The position numbers and the translations under genes were made by a program. A DNA stretch of 64,000 nt, taken from the NCBI RefSeq assembly GCF_900105065.1, contig NZ_LT629749.1, positions 186,001 to 250,000 on the forward strand. Reading direction: 5' to 3'. Of this stretch, positions 37,801-43,362 are shown one piece after another. Each line of letters starts with the position of its first letter. The first letter of the stretch is position 1. The notes under the pieces were generated by a model that was not told the origin of the DNA, made no database searches, and saw only the letters and a program-made list of their open reading frames with translations. Source of the DNA: Friedmanniella luteola. Its GTDB lineage: Bacteria; Actinomycetota; Actinomycetes; Propionibacteriales; Propionibacteriaceae.

Positions 37801-38296
37801 CCCGGACGCCACCGACCGTGACTACTCATCGGCGGTGCACGGGTTCGAGCTTACCGGTTGGCTGGAGCCACAGAACTACTCGGAGGGACTAGATTCTAAG
37901 GATCCATTCGCAAGCGGTGTCAACTTCCCGCCGGAGCGCCCGTACACCGGGATGGCTGGCCTTGACGATCTCGTCCCGGACGCCGACATGAGGCTGTGGA
38001 CGGACGCCAGGAATCGAATCGCCTTCGTGTCGCGCGTCTGGGATGAATCCCAGGGCGGTACTTCGCCGCAAAGCGTCCAAGGATTCGAGTTGCTTGCGGA
38101 CGAGATGACGCTCGGAGCGCGGCTCGAAAGCCTGCGTCGCTGGCTGATCATCGAAGTAGAGATCCAGCGGAACGTCAGTTCCAGCAGCTCGCGTTCGTAT
38201 GGCATGCCTAGCAATGATGAGGAGCGGTTGGAGCATCTAGACCCTTACACTAAGTACTTCTTGATCGACTTCGACGGAGCCCTGCATGAACTCTGA
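31802..38296 (+). CDS. Avs-like antiviral STAND NTPase with N-terminal PD-(D/E)XK (Cap4/DUF4297-type) nuclease
   Basis: A 2164-aa intracellular phage sensor-effector candidate. Residues 1-230 form a Cap4-like nuclease: RDGDQFHYTWAARQSLRLLD, acidic residues in LVEAVD (41-44), then YRQFKHS with the QxK pair at 103-105. A STAND/NACHT-type NTPase follows, with Walker A HGPGGVGKS (304-312) and Walker B TIVIDAADNA (Asp409), plus TCRTER downstream. About 1500 residues of helical, repeat-like sequence make up the putative sensor, with an acidic tract (NNEDDEDDN) near 1765. Known Avs proteins oligomerise on binding viral terminase or portal and cut DNA. The nuclease-STAND order and size fit Avs2/Avs3, and the overlapping accessory gene favours Avs3A, from memory only. 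GTG start at 31802; lower GC than the host. Confidence 0.8.
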   Translation: MVRPDTLRASRDGDQFHYTWAARQSLRLLDASSGLAAILVEAVDPSEHRRQSDQRLDQPGATDEQLRDEDEASTSSTGDEVIDLAEYWGSSDIDNADQVVYRQFKHSTVHPDEPWTFSFLTKTILGFARKYRVLSRDHPAALANVSFEFVTNRPIADSASILLEELRQAKSSRASDTVREKLESVIDGKDIARFAGQIKVDDQASSLRKLRALLAVQVADFLPGAPGDQDLLLREMIASRATSIVGHQPAVRREDVLAALKTSEDQLLPAPNLISARANSVNRHQFEHVSREIRSAQGRPVVIHGPGGVGKSVLSMTLERTDSPGSATFVYDCFGNGSYRRPSAARHQAKQGLIQLANEFASRALCEPLIPSATADDSDYARAFLQRLERAAAALAAGAPDALLTIVIDAADNAAMIAEDLGDRSFVIGLLRESLPVNVRLVVTCRTERRHLLRLPANHLDLSLRGFELDETRAHLELTFPSVSTADAAEFHTRTSHNPRVQATVLDATTSLQEALDWLAPTPVSASVALDAIIGRQVAAVRDSHHISTAEVDEICTGLAALRPMIPARVLGELAGVDESVVLSFVADLRGPLLIDGGTVQFRDEPTETWFRITYRPKGAQLDAFLDRLTPLANHDAYVATSLPALLFEARRFDDLVDLALSDDALPDNMLPPTQRNELQRREIAQQRTHFALTAALRQDGDLAAAKLALRLGALTAGRTRRLSLIADNTDLAAQFLEPHLLEQLVANRSILRSWPNSNLLYEGALLAGAPGQTDQARNRLRSATTWVRAWTQQAMRDGTDSSITEQDILQIAWGLINTDGPGACVEYLRRWKPRTLAFDVGVQVARRLADAGRQDDIHSLALKARGKHLKFAIAQVCAERNLITPPDVTRRLLACLVRRRKRLSPSRHVDQPGAAPLNEQVEQGLTATTWLLTQALSAGIVTPVEALRVLNLYLPTDMGYRTGEFHRHDMWQPVLGFALRAWLEGHELTATEIEGAAVSKARGREKYESSRVLRAYEANVTPLVSWATLWTKYHLEPTPERLLEVSERARSFLARQRRSEFPGEEVDGPQLNITVSVIVALLVGNSTLVPAQEVIEFCERNRARLWRSTLILLTQQASSSPVLAVTAARLARQVHADLATAREDAYEKAKDLVMLARATLRTSAHEAAVHFQAALETSNAIGDDVWERWEALLKVAQVAGETSGDEPGRAYRLGQIAEGIEAYLGDSLDYTRVTRIAAGLHLPEALALASRWRDRRVAPVSRLAEAFCGGGSALVLQDPAIVLALLPLCDRDPELEVLATALKASAAPPGEAIMSLLHFLRARPLPPESLDWLLTEVGLSRAIIAAADPSLLPQTLRDGQGPIIPNSIARDWGSRRDDDLARPMYGEFDLQTTGGWAGALQRAHSANDTAGLFNHVMSGSPSPAVIAAFGKCPAVTEWDLSRFLASLVKSDLSMGAQAALDAALQDLLSRLGAAHLLVSYRLVDVSLMRRLTGFDTDYERVASRALANQVTFSAEQAFALAGHLAARLGPTDRLDLLDAATSLFDDAVPLDRFGGHRPIGMAGAVDIATAVACLIWAALGDPAPETRWRAAHAVRLIVSHDLSNLADRLCEVAIGTVSTVPFRDSRLPFYEKHATQWLVMAVSRASRDASPRSFARFAPIMTKVIKSAPHAVNTPMAREILLLLLRCNLLSGDPQEYNGLQKRGAQIGVVRRTIRARQLNVRAFADLVGMAAAYSLDDPTGNVNSEEGLGSPDRDAIEARFEDSNNEDDEDDNQFRFFFDFRQYWCDELGEAFGLTGMSIQRLVQEVLLERWKIASRGRSEDDPRAELRLYSEGRQTYKSDWPKEEDLDFYLAIQGLYEVAGSLLQLLPVAQTYDEDLESGETAYSRFLARHTPTRSDGRWLADRRDAPPTYAMIRSGSGMASRAQSEDSEWVSHIDVQSFQRELLAEPGRLAVSAYRSTRDYDRSETVRVMSALVTPGTAPALLRALQTSPDKRAYRIPDATDRDYSSAVHGFELTGWLEPQNYSEGLDSKDPFASGVNFPPERPYTGMAGLDDLVPDADMRLWTDARNRIAFVSRVWDESQGGTSPQSVQGFELLADEMTLGARLESLRRWLIIEVEIQRNVSSSSSRSYGMPSNDEERLEHLDPYTKYFLIDFDGALHEL

Positions 38297-39047
38297 TGCT
38301 GACCCTGTTATGCGGCTTGGTCGTGACATGGCGGCTGCGCTGGACCACAGCGACCTGGTTGGTCGGTGGATGTCGCATCACCTGGCGGATCTGCTTACTC
38401 GGTGCGAGGCAGAGCCTGAGAACGAGACGCTCGCTGCAGAAACCAGACAGGTCATACTGAAACTGTGGGAACACAAGGCGGGGGGACGGTTTCGGCGCAC
38501 ACCTCTGGAGTACCTTCAGCCCGTTCTCGCCGCGCTCTCCCGCCTCGAACCCGACCCTCCGCCTTGGGGGTACTACCGGAGTTTGTCGCCTGAGGAGCAG
38601 CCAACTGCGAAGGACCTCAGCCACTACCCGATCCTGCGGGCCGCCTGCGACGCAGATCGCGAGTTCGGGAGTCTTGTGCGCCTTGCGGTAGCCCTGGCCT
38701 CAGAAGAAGCCATGGATCGTGAGGAGCCGTGGGTTATGGCGGGTATCGCGCTCGGAGGCACCGAGGTAGACGACGCCCTTCGGCTCTTACAACGGCAATT
38801 GCGGAGGTATCGCCAACTTGCATCCGAATACTCCACGGAGTCTGACCCAGACGACGGGACCTCCGGCACAGAGGCGAACGTGCTCGCGCTGGACGCGCTT
38901 CCATCCGAGTTTGGCGATAGTCCGGGCTCTGCCGAAAGGTCTGGACCTGAAGATGTCCTGCGCACTGCACTTCGGACGGCGATTGAACGGTGTGCGCAGC
39001 TTCTATCGGATCTCGACCGTTTGAGTGCCAGTCGAAGTGGGTCTTAG
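38286..39047 (+). CDS. Putative Avs3B-like accessory protein of the STAND nuclease
   Basis: A 253-aa soluble protein whose ATG lies 11 bp inside the end of the STAND gene, so it is translationally coupled. The N-terminus (MRLGRDMAAALDHSDLVGRWMSHHLADLL) and the helical middle (RTPLEYLQPVLAALSRLEPD, ILRAACDADREFGSLVRLAVALASEEA) suggest an all-alpha fold; an Asp/Glu/Ser-rich linker (about 185-220) separates a short helical tail. Type 3 AVAST loci carry such a small partner (Avs3B) after the large nuclease; position and general character agree, but I cannot confirm homology. It has no enzymatic motif that I can see. Confidence 0.55.
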   Translation: MNSDADPVMRLGRDMAAALDHSDLVGRWMSHHLADLLTRCEAEPENETLAAETRQVILKLWEHKAGGRFRRTPLEYLQPVLAALSRLEPDPPPWGYYRSLSPEEQPTAKDLSHYPILRAACDADREFGSLVRLAVALASEEAMDREEPWVMAGIALGGTEVDDALRLLQRQLRRYRQLASEYSTESDPDDGTSGTEANVLALDALPSEFGDSPGSAERSGPEDVLRTALRTAIERCAQLLSDLDRLSASRSGS

Positions 39048-39049
39048 CA

Positions 39050-39548
39050 CGCGCCCTCGCCGTCTCCCGTTGCGTCTGAAGGTTCGCTGATGCTCGGGGC
39101 GATTCGCTCCGTATCGAGTCAGCGGAAAGTAGAAGGTGCCCTTGTGCTCCGCGGCCAGATCCTCGTCCAAAGCAACGATCTGGTTGACAAGGGAGGCAGT
39201 TGAACCGAGGTGATCCGAGTTGGGAAGTCATGAACAGGGTCAAGCCGGGCCGTCCATCCCGGCGTCGTACGCTCGAGTCCGGGCCGGGGAACCCGGTGTA
39301 TTGGGGGACGACGGTCGCATGCTCTAGCAATTCCGACCACCCGACGAGTCCCAGGGCCTCGCCACGCGTCGACCAGTGGAGCACCCGGTCTCCCGGCTGT
39401 ACCTGGCTCGCGAGGTCATATTCCCAGATGAGCCGCGGAAGCTTGGGGCTGAGCAGGGGGCCGTCCAGGTCTGCTCGGTCCGTGATTTGCGTCTTAGCAT
39501 GTCCGCTGTTCCGGTCGTCATCCCCGCTGACTTGGCGCGTCGCCGCTC
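39050..39548 (-). pseudogene. Broken EVE/PUA-like or HNH-associated domain gene
   Basis: On the minus strand one frame reads LIWEYDLASQVQPGDRVLHW, then STRGEALGLVGWSEL, with no start codon ahead of it (a TGA lies in frame near 39549). A second frame further on reads SLVNQIVALDEDLAAEHKGTFYFPL. Both are pieces of one familiar actinobacterial domain found in EVE-like and HNH-linked proteins (W-x-S-R/T-G, GWS, ...AEHKG..YFP). The two pieces are in different frames, with stops between, so the gene is frameshifted, 5'-truncated and dead. Such domains often occur in restriction or defence loci. Confidence 0.5.
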
Positions 39549-39553
39549 AACGC

Positions 39554-39940
39554 TCAGGGCCAGGGGAAGTCGTCGGGTGGTTGCAGGACACAGAACTCGT
39601 TGCCGTCAGGGTCGGCGAGTACGTGCCAGAGCCAGTCGTGCTCGAGTAGCGGTTCGTCGGTGATGACGGTGGCTCCGAGCTGCGTGAGTCGTTTGACTTC
39701 GGCGTCGAGGTCGCGAGTGCGTAGATCTAGGTGGAGGCGGTTCTTGTCGCTCTTGGTCTCGGGCACCTGTTGGAGGAGCAGTTCGACGCCGCCTCGGGCT
39801 TCGGCTACGAGTTGTAGGTAGGGGCCGGACTGAGGGTACGGGCAGTCGTAGCCGAGGGCGGGGCACCAGAAGTTGGCTGAGCGGTCGAGGTCGGCGCAGT
39901 CGAGGACGATCAGGAAGGTGCCGTGATCATAGGTCTGCAT
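39554..39940 (-). CDS. Glyoxalase/VOC superfamily protein
   Basis: A 128-aa single-module vicinal-oxygen-chelate protein (starts MQTYDHGTFLIVLDCADLDRSANFW, ends GNEFCVLQPPDDFPWP). Metal-site-type residues include the His in NRLHLDL and Glu in GNEFCV. It is the third gene of the XRE-cutA-VOC unit, overlapping the end of cutA by 14 bp. VOC proteins include glyoxalases, drug-binding and drug-modifying proteins; the exact role here is unknown. It sits in the AICE as cargo. Confidence 0.82.
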   Translation of the reverse strand: MQTYDHGTFLIVLDCADLDRSANFWCPALGYDCPYPQSGPYLQLVAEARGGVELLLQQVPETKSDKNRLHLDLRTRDLDAEVKRLTQLGATVITDEPLLEHDWLWHVLADPDGNEFCVLQPPDDFPWP

Positions 39941-40283
39941 GCGCTCGCTCGCTCTCGGACGTCGTGGAGTCGAGGATCCAGGCGCGGTAATTCGGGTCTG
40001 CTCGGGTGATTGGCAGGCTGATGACGCAGGGGACGTCGTAAGGGTGCTCCTCGTTGGTGATGGCGATGATGGCCGGCACGCAACTGGTGCGCGTGTGGAG
40101 CGCTACGCGGGTCTCGCTTCGGTCGTGGACGGCTCCAGCCCAGGTGTAGATGGAGCGGATCGCAGTGTGGTGTCCGCAGGCGGCAAGGCGAGCGTCGACC
40201 AGCTGGCGGGTGAAGTTGAGCAGCCATGCCTCGTCAGGTGCGGTGATCACGACCTCGCACACCTCTTCGGGATCGGCGGTCAC
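39927..40283 (-). CDS. cutA: CutA1-like divalent cation tolerance protein
   Basis: A 118-aa CutA1-family protein, which forms trimers like PII. Family motifs: VVITAPDEAWLLNFTRQLVDARLAACG at the start, then SIYTWAGAVHDRSETRVALHTR (the Y-x-W-x-G...E pattern) and the PYDVPCVISLPIT segment. The GTG start at 40283 lies in the stop of the XRE gene (GTGA), so translation is coupled. CutA is linked to copper and other divalent metals in E. coli, though its mechanism is unclear. Carriage on an AICE next to a regulator is unusual. Confidence 0.85.
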   Translation of the reverse strand: MTADPEEVCEVVITAPDEAWLLNFTRQLVDARLAACGHHTAIRSIYTWAGAVHDRSETRVALHTRTSCVPAIIAITNEEHPYDVPCVISLPITRADPNYRAWILDSTTSESERAHADL

Positions 40284-40882
40284 TGGTCGTTCTCGCTCAG
40301 GTGCGTGAGCAGCTGCTGGGCGGCCTCCTCCGAGCGGGCGATGGCTGACCATCCGGTGACGACCGGGCCGTCATAACTGAGGCCGGTCCAGCGGCCGTGC
40401 AGCTGGTGGCCGTGCGGATGGACGACCAGGTAAAGGGTGCCCTTGGAGCGGACGGCTTGGTCGTCTGCGGCGTACCAGCCCATGAGGATCTCGTTGTCCC
40501 ACAGGCGGAGCTGGCCGCGCCACAGGTAGCCGCCCTCCTCAGGGCTGATGCCGCGATCGAGGGCGACGATGTCGAGTTCCGAGCCTCGTTGCCTGATCTG
40601 GATCGGCTGGGAGGTGTGGACCTCCTGACCGTCCTTCCACGTCTGCCAACCGGCCCACCACTCGCCCGTAATCTTCAACCGTTGCTCGGTCTGCCCGGCG
40701 AGCTCGTCGATGCTGATCCCCAGGGCCTGGGCTATGGCTTTAGCGACGGGCAGCGTCGGCTGTGCTTCGCCAGCCTCGTAGCGGCGGATCTGACGTCGGT
40801 CGAGGCCGACGACGCCGGCTAGCTCGGCTTGCGACAGCCCAAGCGCGGCTCTCCGCTCTCTCATCACGTCAGCCATGTCCAC
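40280..40882 (-). CDS. XRE-family helix-turn-helix regulator with extra C-terminal domain
   Basis: A 200-aa regulator. The HTH_3 domain is at the N-terminus: MRERRAALGLSQAELAGVVGLDRRQIRRYEAGEAQPTLPVAKAIAQALGISIDELAG. The remaining 130 residues (EWWAGWQTWKDGQEVHTS, GGYLWRGQLRLWDNEILMGWYAADD, LHGRWTGLSYDG) form an aromatic-rich beta domain of unknown function. The start is ATG at 40882 or 40876. It is divergent from the Pra-like gene across 138 bp that contains a TATACT box (40950-40955), so it could regulate transfer functions as well as its own operon with cutA and the VOC gene. Confidence 0.83.
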   Translation of the reverse strand: MDMADVMRERRAALGLSQAELAGVVGLDRRQIRRYEAGEAQPTLPVAKAIAQALGISIDELAGQTEQRLKITGEWWAGWQTWKDGQEVHTSQPIQIRQRGSELDIVALDRGISPEEGGYLWRGQLRLWDNEILMGWYAADDQAVRSKGTLYLVVHPHGHQLHGRWTGLSYDGPVVTGWSAIARSEEAAQQLLTHLSENDQ

Positions 40883-41020
40883 GCGCCCATTCTGGCCGAC
40901 CGAACCAGAAATGTCCCATCGAGGCAGGATCAGTCCTTGCCCTGGGACTTATACTGCCTTTATTGTGACTGATACGTCCTCACGATGGAGGGCGCCCGTC
41001 AGGAGTCAGAGGAGGACGCG

Positions 41021-41428
41021 GTGGCTGTTCAGGGACCGATCAAGGTGACGTGCGCGGACTTGTTCCCGCACGGTCTCGGAGTGGTGGGGGCGGTGACGCC
41101 GTCGGATGACTTCGACGCGTCGACGAAGGAGCGGCGGGTGCAGGCGCGGGACAAGGACTCGGGTCTGCCGCTGTGGCAGGTCGACGTCATGGACTTCGAC
41201 CCGGAGGCGCGGGAGCGGACCTTCCGGGTGAAGATCGCGGCGGCGGTGCAGCCGGTTCCGCCGTCGGCGATCGAGGGGGCTCCGGTCCGGCCGGTGGTGC
41301 TGGAAGGGCTGACCGTCACGCCGTGGCTGGACGACCGCGGCCCCCGTCCGAAGATCGCCTACAGCTTGAAGGCGACCGGTCTCGCCGCTCCGCGTCGTGG
41401 TGTGGTCGACGCCGGTAAGGCGGCCTGA
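41021..41428 (+). CDS. pra: Pra-like activator of AICE replication, integration and excision
   Basis: A 135-aa soluble protein: VAVQGPIKVTCADLFPHG at the start, SDDFDASTKERRVQARDKDSGLPLWQVDVMDFDPEARERTFRVKI in the middle, and LEGLTVTPWLDD..KIAYSLKATG at the end. I recognise this as the family annotated as plasmid replication, integration and excision activator in pSAM2-like elements. The GTG at 41021 is chosen because AGGAGGACGCG lies directly before it. It is the first gene of the rightward AICE core operon, which continues with tiny gaps or overlaps through rep. In pSAM2, Pra switches on rep, xis and int. Confidence 0.75.
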   Translation: MAVQGPIKVTCADLFPHGLGVVGAVTPSDDFDASTKERRVQARDKDSGLPLWQVDVMDFDPEARERTFRVKIAAAVQPVPPSAIEGAPVRPVVLEGLTVTPWLDDRGPRPKIAYSLKATGLAAPRRGVVDAGKAA

Positions 41429-41429
41429 G

Positions 41430-41726
41430 GTGTCGGCGCATGTGCTGTCTGGGCTCCGTCGGTGGGCGGCCGGCTCTGCCTCTGACATGGCGGCGGTCGA
41501 ACTGCTGGCCCTGGTCGCCGAGGGCCGGCTGCTGAGGGCGTCGGCGCCGTGGGTGCGGCCCTGTGTGCGGCCGGGCTGGTACTGGCTCGACCCGGCCCCG
41601 CTGGCGCAGCTGCCTGGCCGGCTACAGCACCGGGACCGCCAACTGGTGGCCCTGGCGGTCGCCCTGCTCGGTGAGACCCGGCCGGTCGCAGCCCGTCGAC
41701 CCAGAATCTCGGGCGTGGCGGCATGA
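41430..41726 (+). CDS. AICE small protein, function unknown
   Basis: A 98-aa basic protein (starts VSAHVLSGLRRWAAGS; central WVRPCVRPGWYWLDPAPLAQLPGRLQ). The GTG start at 41430 follows the Pra stop by one base, and the gene overlaps the next start by ATGA. Position between pra and the translocase is conserved in AICE-like elements, but I do not recognise a family. Confidence 0.6.
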   Translation: MSAHVLSGLRRWAAGSASDMAAVELLALVAEGRLLRASAPWVRPCVRPGWYWLDPAPLAQLPGRLQHRDRQLVALAVALLGETRPVAARRPRISGVAA

Positions 41727-41920
41727 GCGTCATCGGGGCGGCGATCATCCTCGGGCTGGTCGTGGCGGCGCTGGTGAAAATGAAGGTCGCCCGGCCCGTG
41801 GTGGCGATCGTGTGCGTGCTGTTCGGTCTCGTGCTGGGGGCAACGCCGATCGGGGACGCGGTCTACTCGGCCGTGGCGTCGGTGGGGGCGTGGCTAGCTG
41901 ACGCGGTGACGGGCGTCTGA
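41723..41920 (+). CDS. Small AICE membrane protein
   Basis: A 65-aa protein with two hydrophobic helices (VIGAAIILGLVVAALVKM and VVAIVCVLFGLVLGA). Starts at ATG overlapping the previous stop and ends in the translocase ATG (TGATG). Size, topology and place just before the TraB/FtsK gene suggest a spread (Spd) type protein, which is inference. Confidence 0.65.
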   Translation: MSVIGAAIILGLVVAALVKMKVARPVVAIVCVLFGLVLGATPIGDAVYSAVASVGAWLADAVTGV

Positions 41921-43362
41921 TGGCCGGCCTCTCGCAAGCCCGCTCCGACCAGCCGGTGCAGCTGCGGTCCAGCACCGTGCGGGTCGGCGCCGGCCTGGCT
42001 GCCTCAGGCTGGGTGCTCCGCCGGCTGTGGCGGCTCGCTGTCGTCACCGCGGCCACCCCAGCTGCTCTCGCCGGCCTCCTGTCGGTGATCCTGAGCGCTC
42101 TTTTGTGGTCGGTGTCTCCGCTGCTGATGCTCTCGATGCTCGCGCTCGGGATCGGGCTGCTGGTCGGGGTTCGGTCGGTGTGGCCGGATCGCTGGTTGGT
42201 GTGGCTGCGGCTGCCGCTGCGCTCGTGGTGGCGGGGCTGGCTGGTGTATCGGCGGTGCTGGCCGGCGGCGATGGACACCGCCGGTCTGGCCACGAGTTGG
42301 CGCGGCACGGTCTGGACGCCCACGGTGCTCACGGTCTCGTCGACGTTGTCGGTGGATCGGGTGCGGGTGCGGATGCTGCCCGGCCAGACGGTGGAGGACT
42401 ACGCCGATGTGGCGCACCGGCTGGCGCAGACGTTCGGCGCCTCGGCCGTGCGGGTCCGGTCGGTGCTACAGCGTCCGCATCACGTCGAGCTGTGGCTGCT
42501 CACCGTCGACCCGCTGACCTCGGTGGTGGAGCCGCTGCCCGTCGACGACCAGGCCCTCACAGAAGGTCTTCCGCTGGCCTTGGCGGAAGACGGCCGGACG
42601 TGGCGGCTGCAGCTGGTCGGTTCCCACGTCCTGGTCGTTGGGGCGACCGGGGCGGGTAAGGGGTCGGTGATCTGGTCTCTGCTGCTGCACCTGGCGCCGC
42701 TCGTCCGCTCGGGCTTGGTGGCGGTGTGGGCGGTCGATCCGAAGGGCGGCATGGAGTTAGCCGCCGGCCGCAGGCTGTTTGCCCGGTTCGCGCACGGTGA
42801 CTCCGACGCCGCGGCCGGCTACGAGTCGACGTTCGCGGAGGTGCTCGAGGACGCGGTCGCGGTGATGCGCCGGCGGCAGGACCGGCTCCGAGGGGTCACC
42901 CGGCTGCACACGCCGTCGACGGCGGAGCCGCTGGTGGTGCTGGTGGTCGACGAGCTCGCCGCCTTGACGGGCTGGGTGACCGACCGGACCGCGAAGAAGC
43001 GCATCGAGGCCGCCCTCGGCCTCCTCCTGTCGCAGGGCCGGGCGGTCGGGGTCGTGGTGGTGGGGGCGGTGCAGGACCCGCGCAAGGACGTGCTGCCGAT
43101 GCGGGACCTGTTCCCGACCCGGATCGCGCTGAGGTTGAACGAGGCCGAGCAGGTGAACCTTGTCCTCGGCCCCGGTGCCCGCAACCGGGGCGCGCACGCC
43201 GACCTGATCCCCGACGGCCTGCCCGGGGTCGGCTACGTCACCGTCGACGGCATCGCCGAACCGGTGCGAGTCCGCTTCTCCAACGTCACCGACCAGCACA
43301 TCGCCCAGCTGGTCACCCCGGTTACTCCGGCCCTGCAGCTGGTGTCGGGCGAAGCCGCATGA
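41920..43362 (+). CDS. FtsK/SpoIIIE-type DNA translocase (TraB/TraSA-like), conjugative transfer
   Basis: The conjugation motor: in this class of element a hexameric ATPase moves double-stranded DNA from mycelium or cell to recipient. The 480-aa protein has two N-terminal membrane helices (about 35-90), then the FtsK/SpoIIIE domain with Walker A VVGATGAGKGS (about 241-251) and Walker B PLVVLVVDELAAL (about 335-350). The QDPRKDVLPMRDLFPTRIALRL stretch follows as in TraB/TraSA. Start ATG at 41920 overlaps the small membrane gene; its end overlaps the rep start by 4 bp. No relaxase gene is present, as expected for AICEs. Confidence 0.88.
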   Translation: MAGLSQARSDQPVQLRSSTVRVGAGLAASGWVLRRLWRLAVVTAATPAALAGLLSVILSALLWSVSPLLMLSMLALGIGLLVGVRSVWPDRWLVWLRLPLRSWWRGWLVYRRCWPAAMDTAGLATSWRGTVWTPTVLTVSSTLSVDRVRVRMLPGQTVEDYADVAHRLAQTFGASAVRVRSVLQRPHHVELWLLTVDPLTSVVEPLPVDDQALTEGLPLALAEDGRTWRLQLVGSHVLVVGATGAGKGSVIWSLLLHLAPLVRSGLVAVWAVDPKGGMELAAGRRLFARFAHGDSDAAAGYESTFAEVLEDAVAVMRRRQDRLRGVTRLHTPSTAEPLVVLVVDELAALTGWVTDRTAKKRIEAALGLLLSQGRAVGVVVVGAVQDPRKDVLPMRDLFPTRIALRLNEAEQVNLVLGPGARNRGAHADLIPDGLPGVGYVTVDGIAEPVRVRFSNVTDQHIAQLVTPVTPALQLVSGEAA

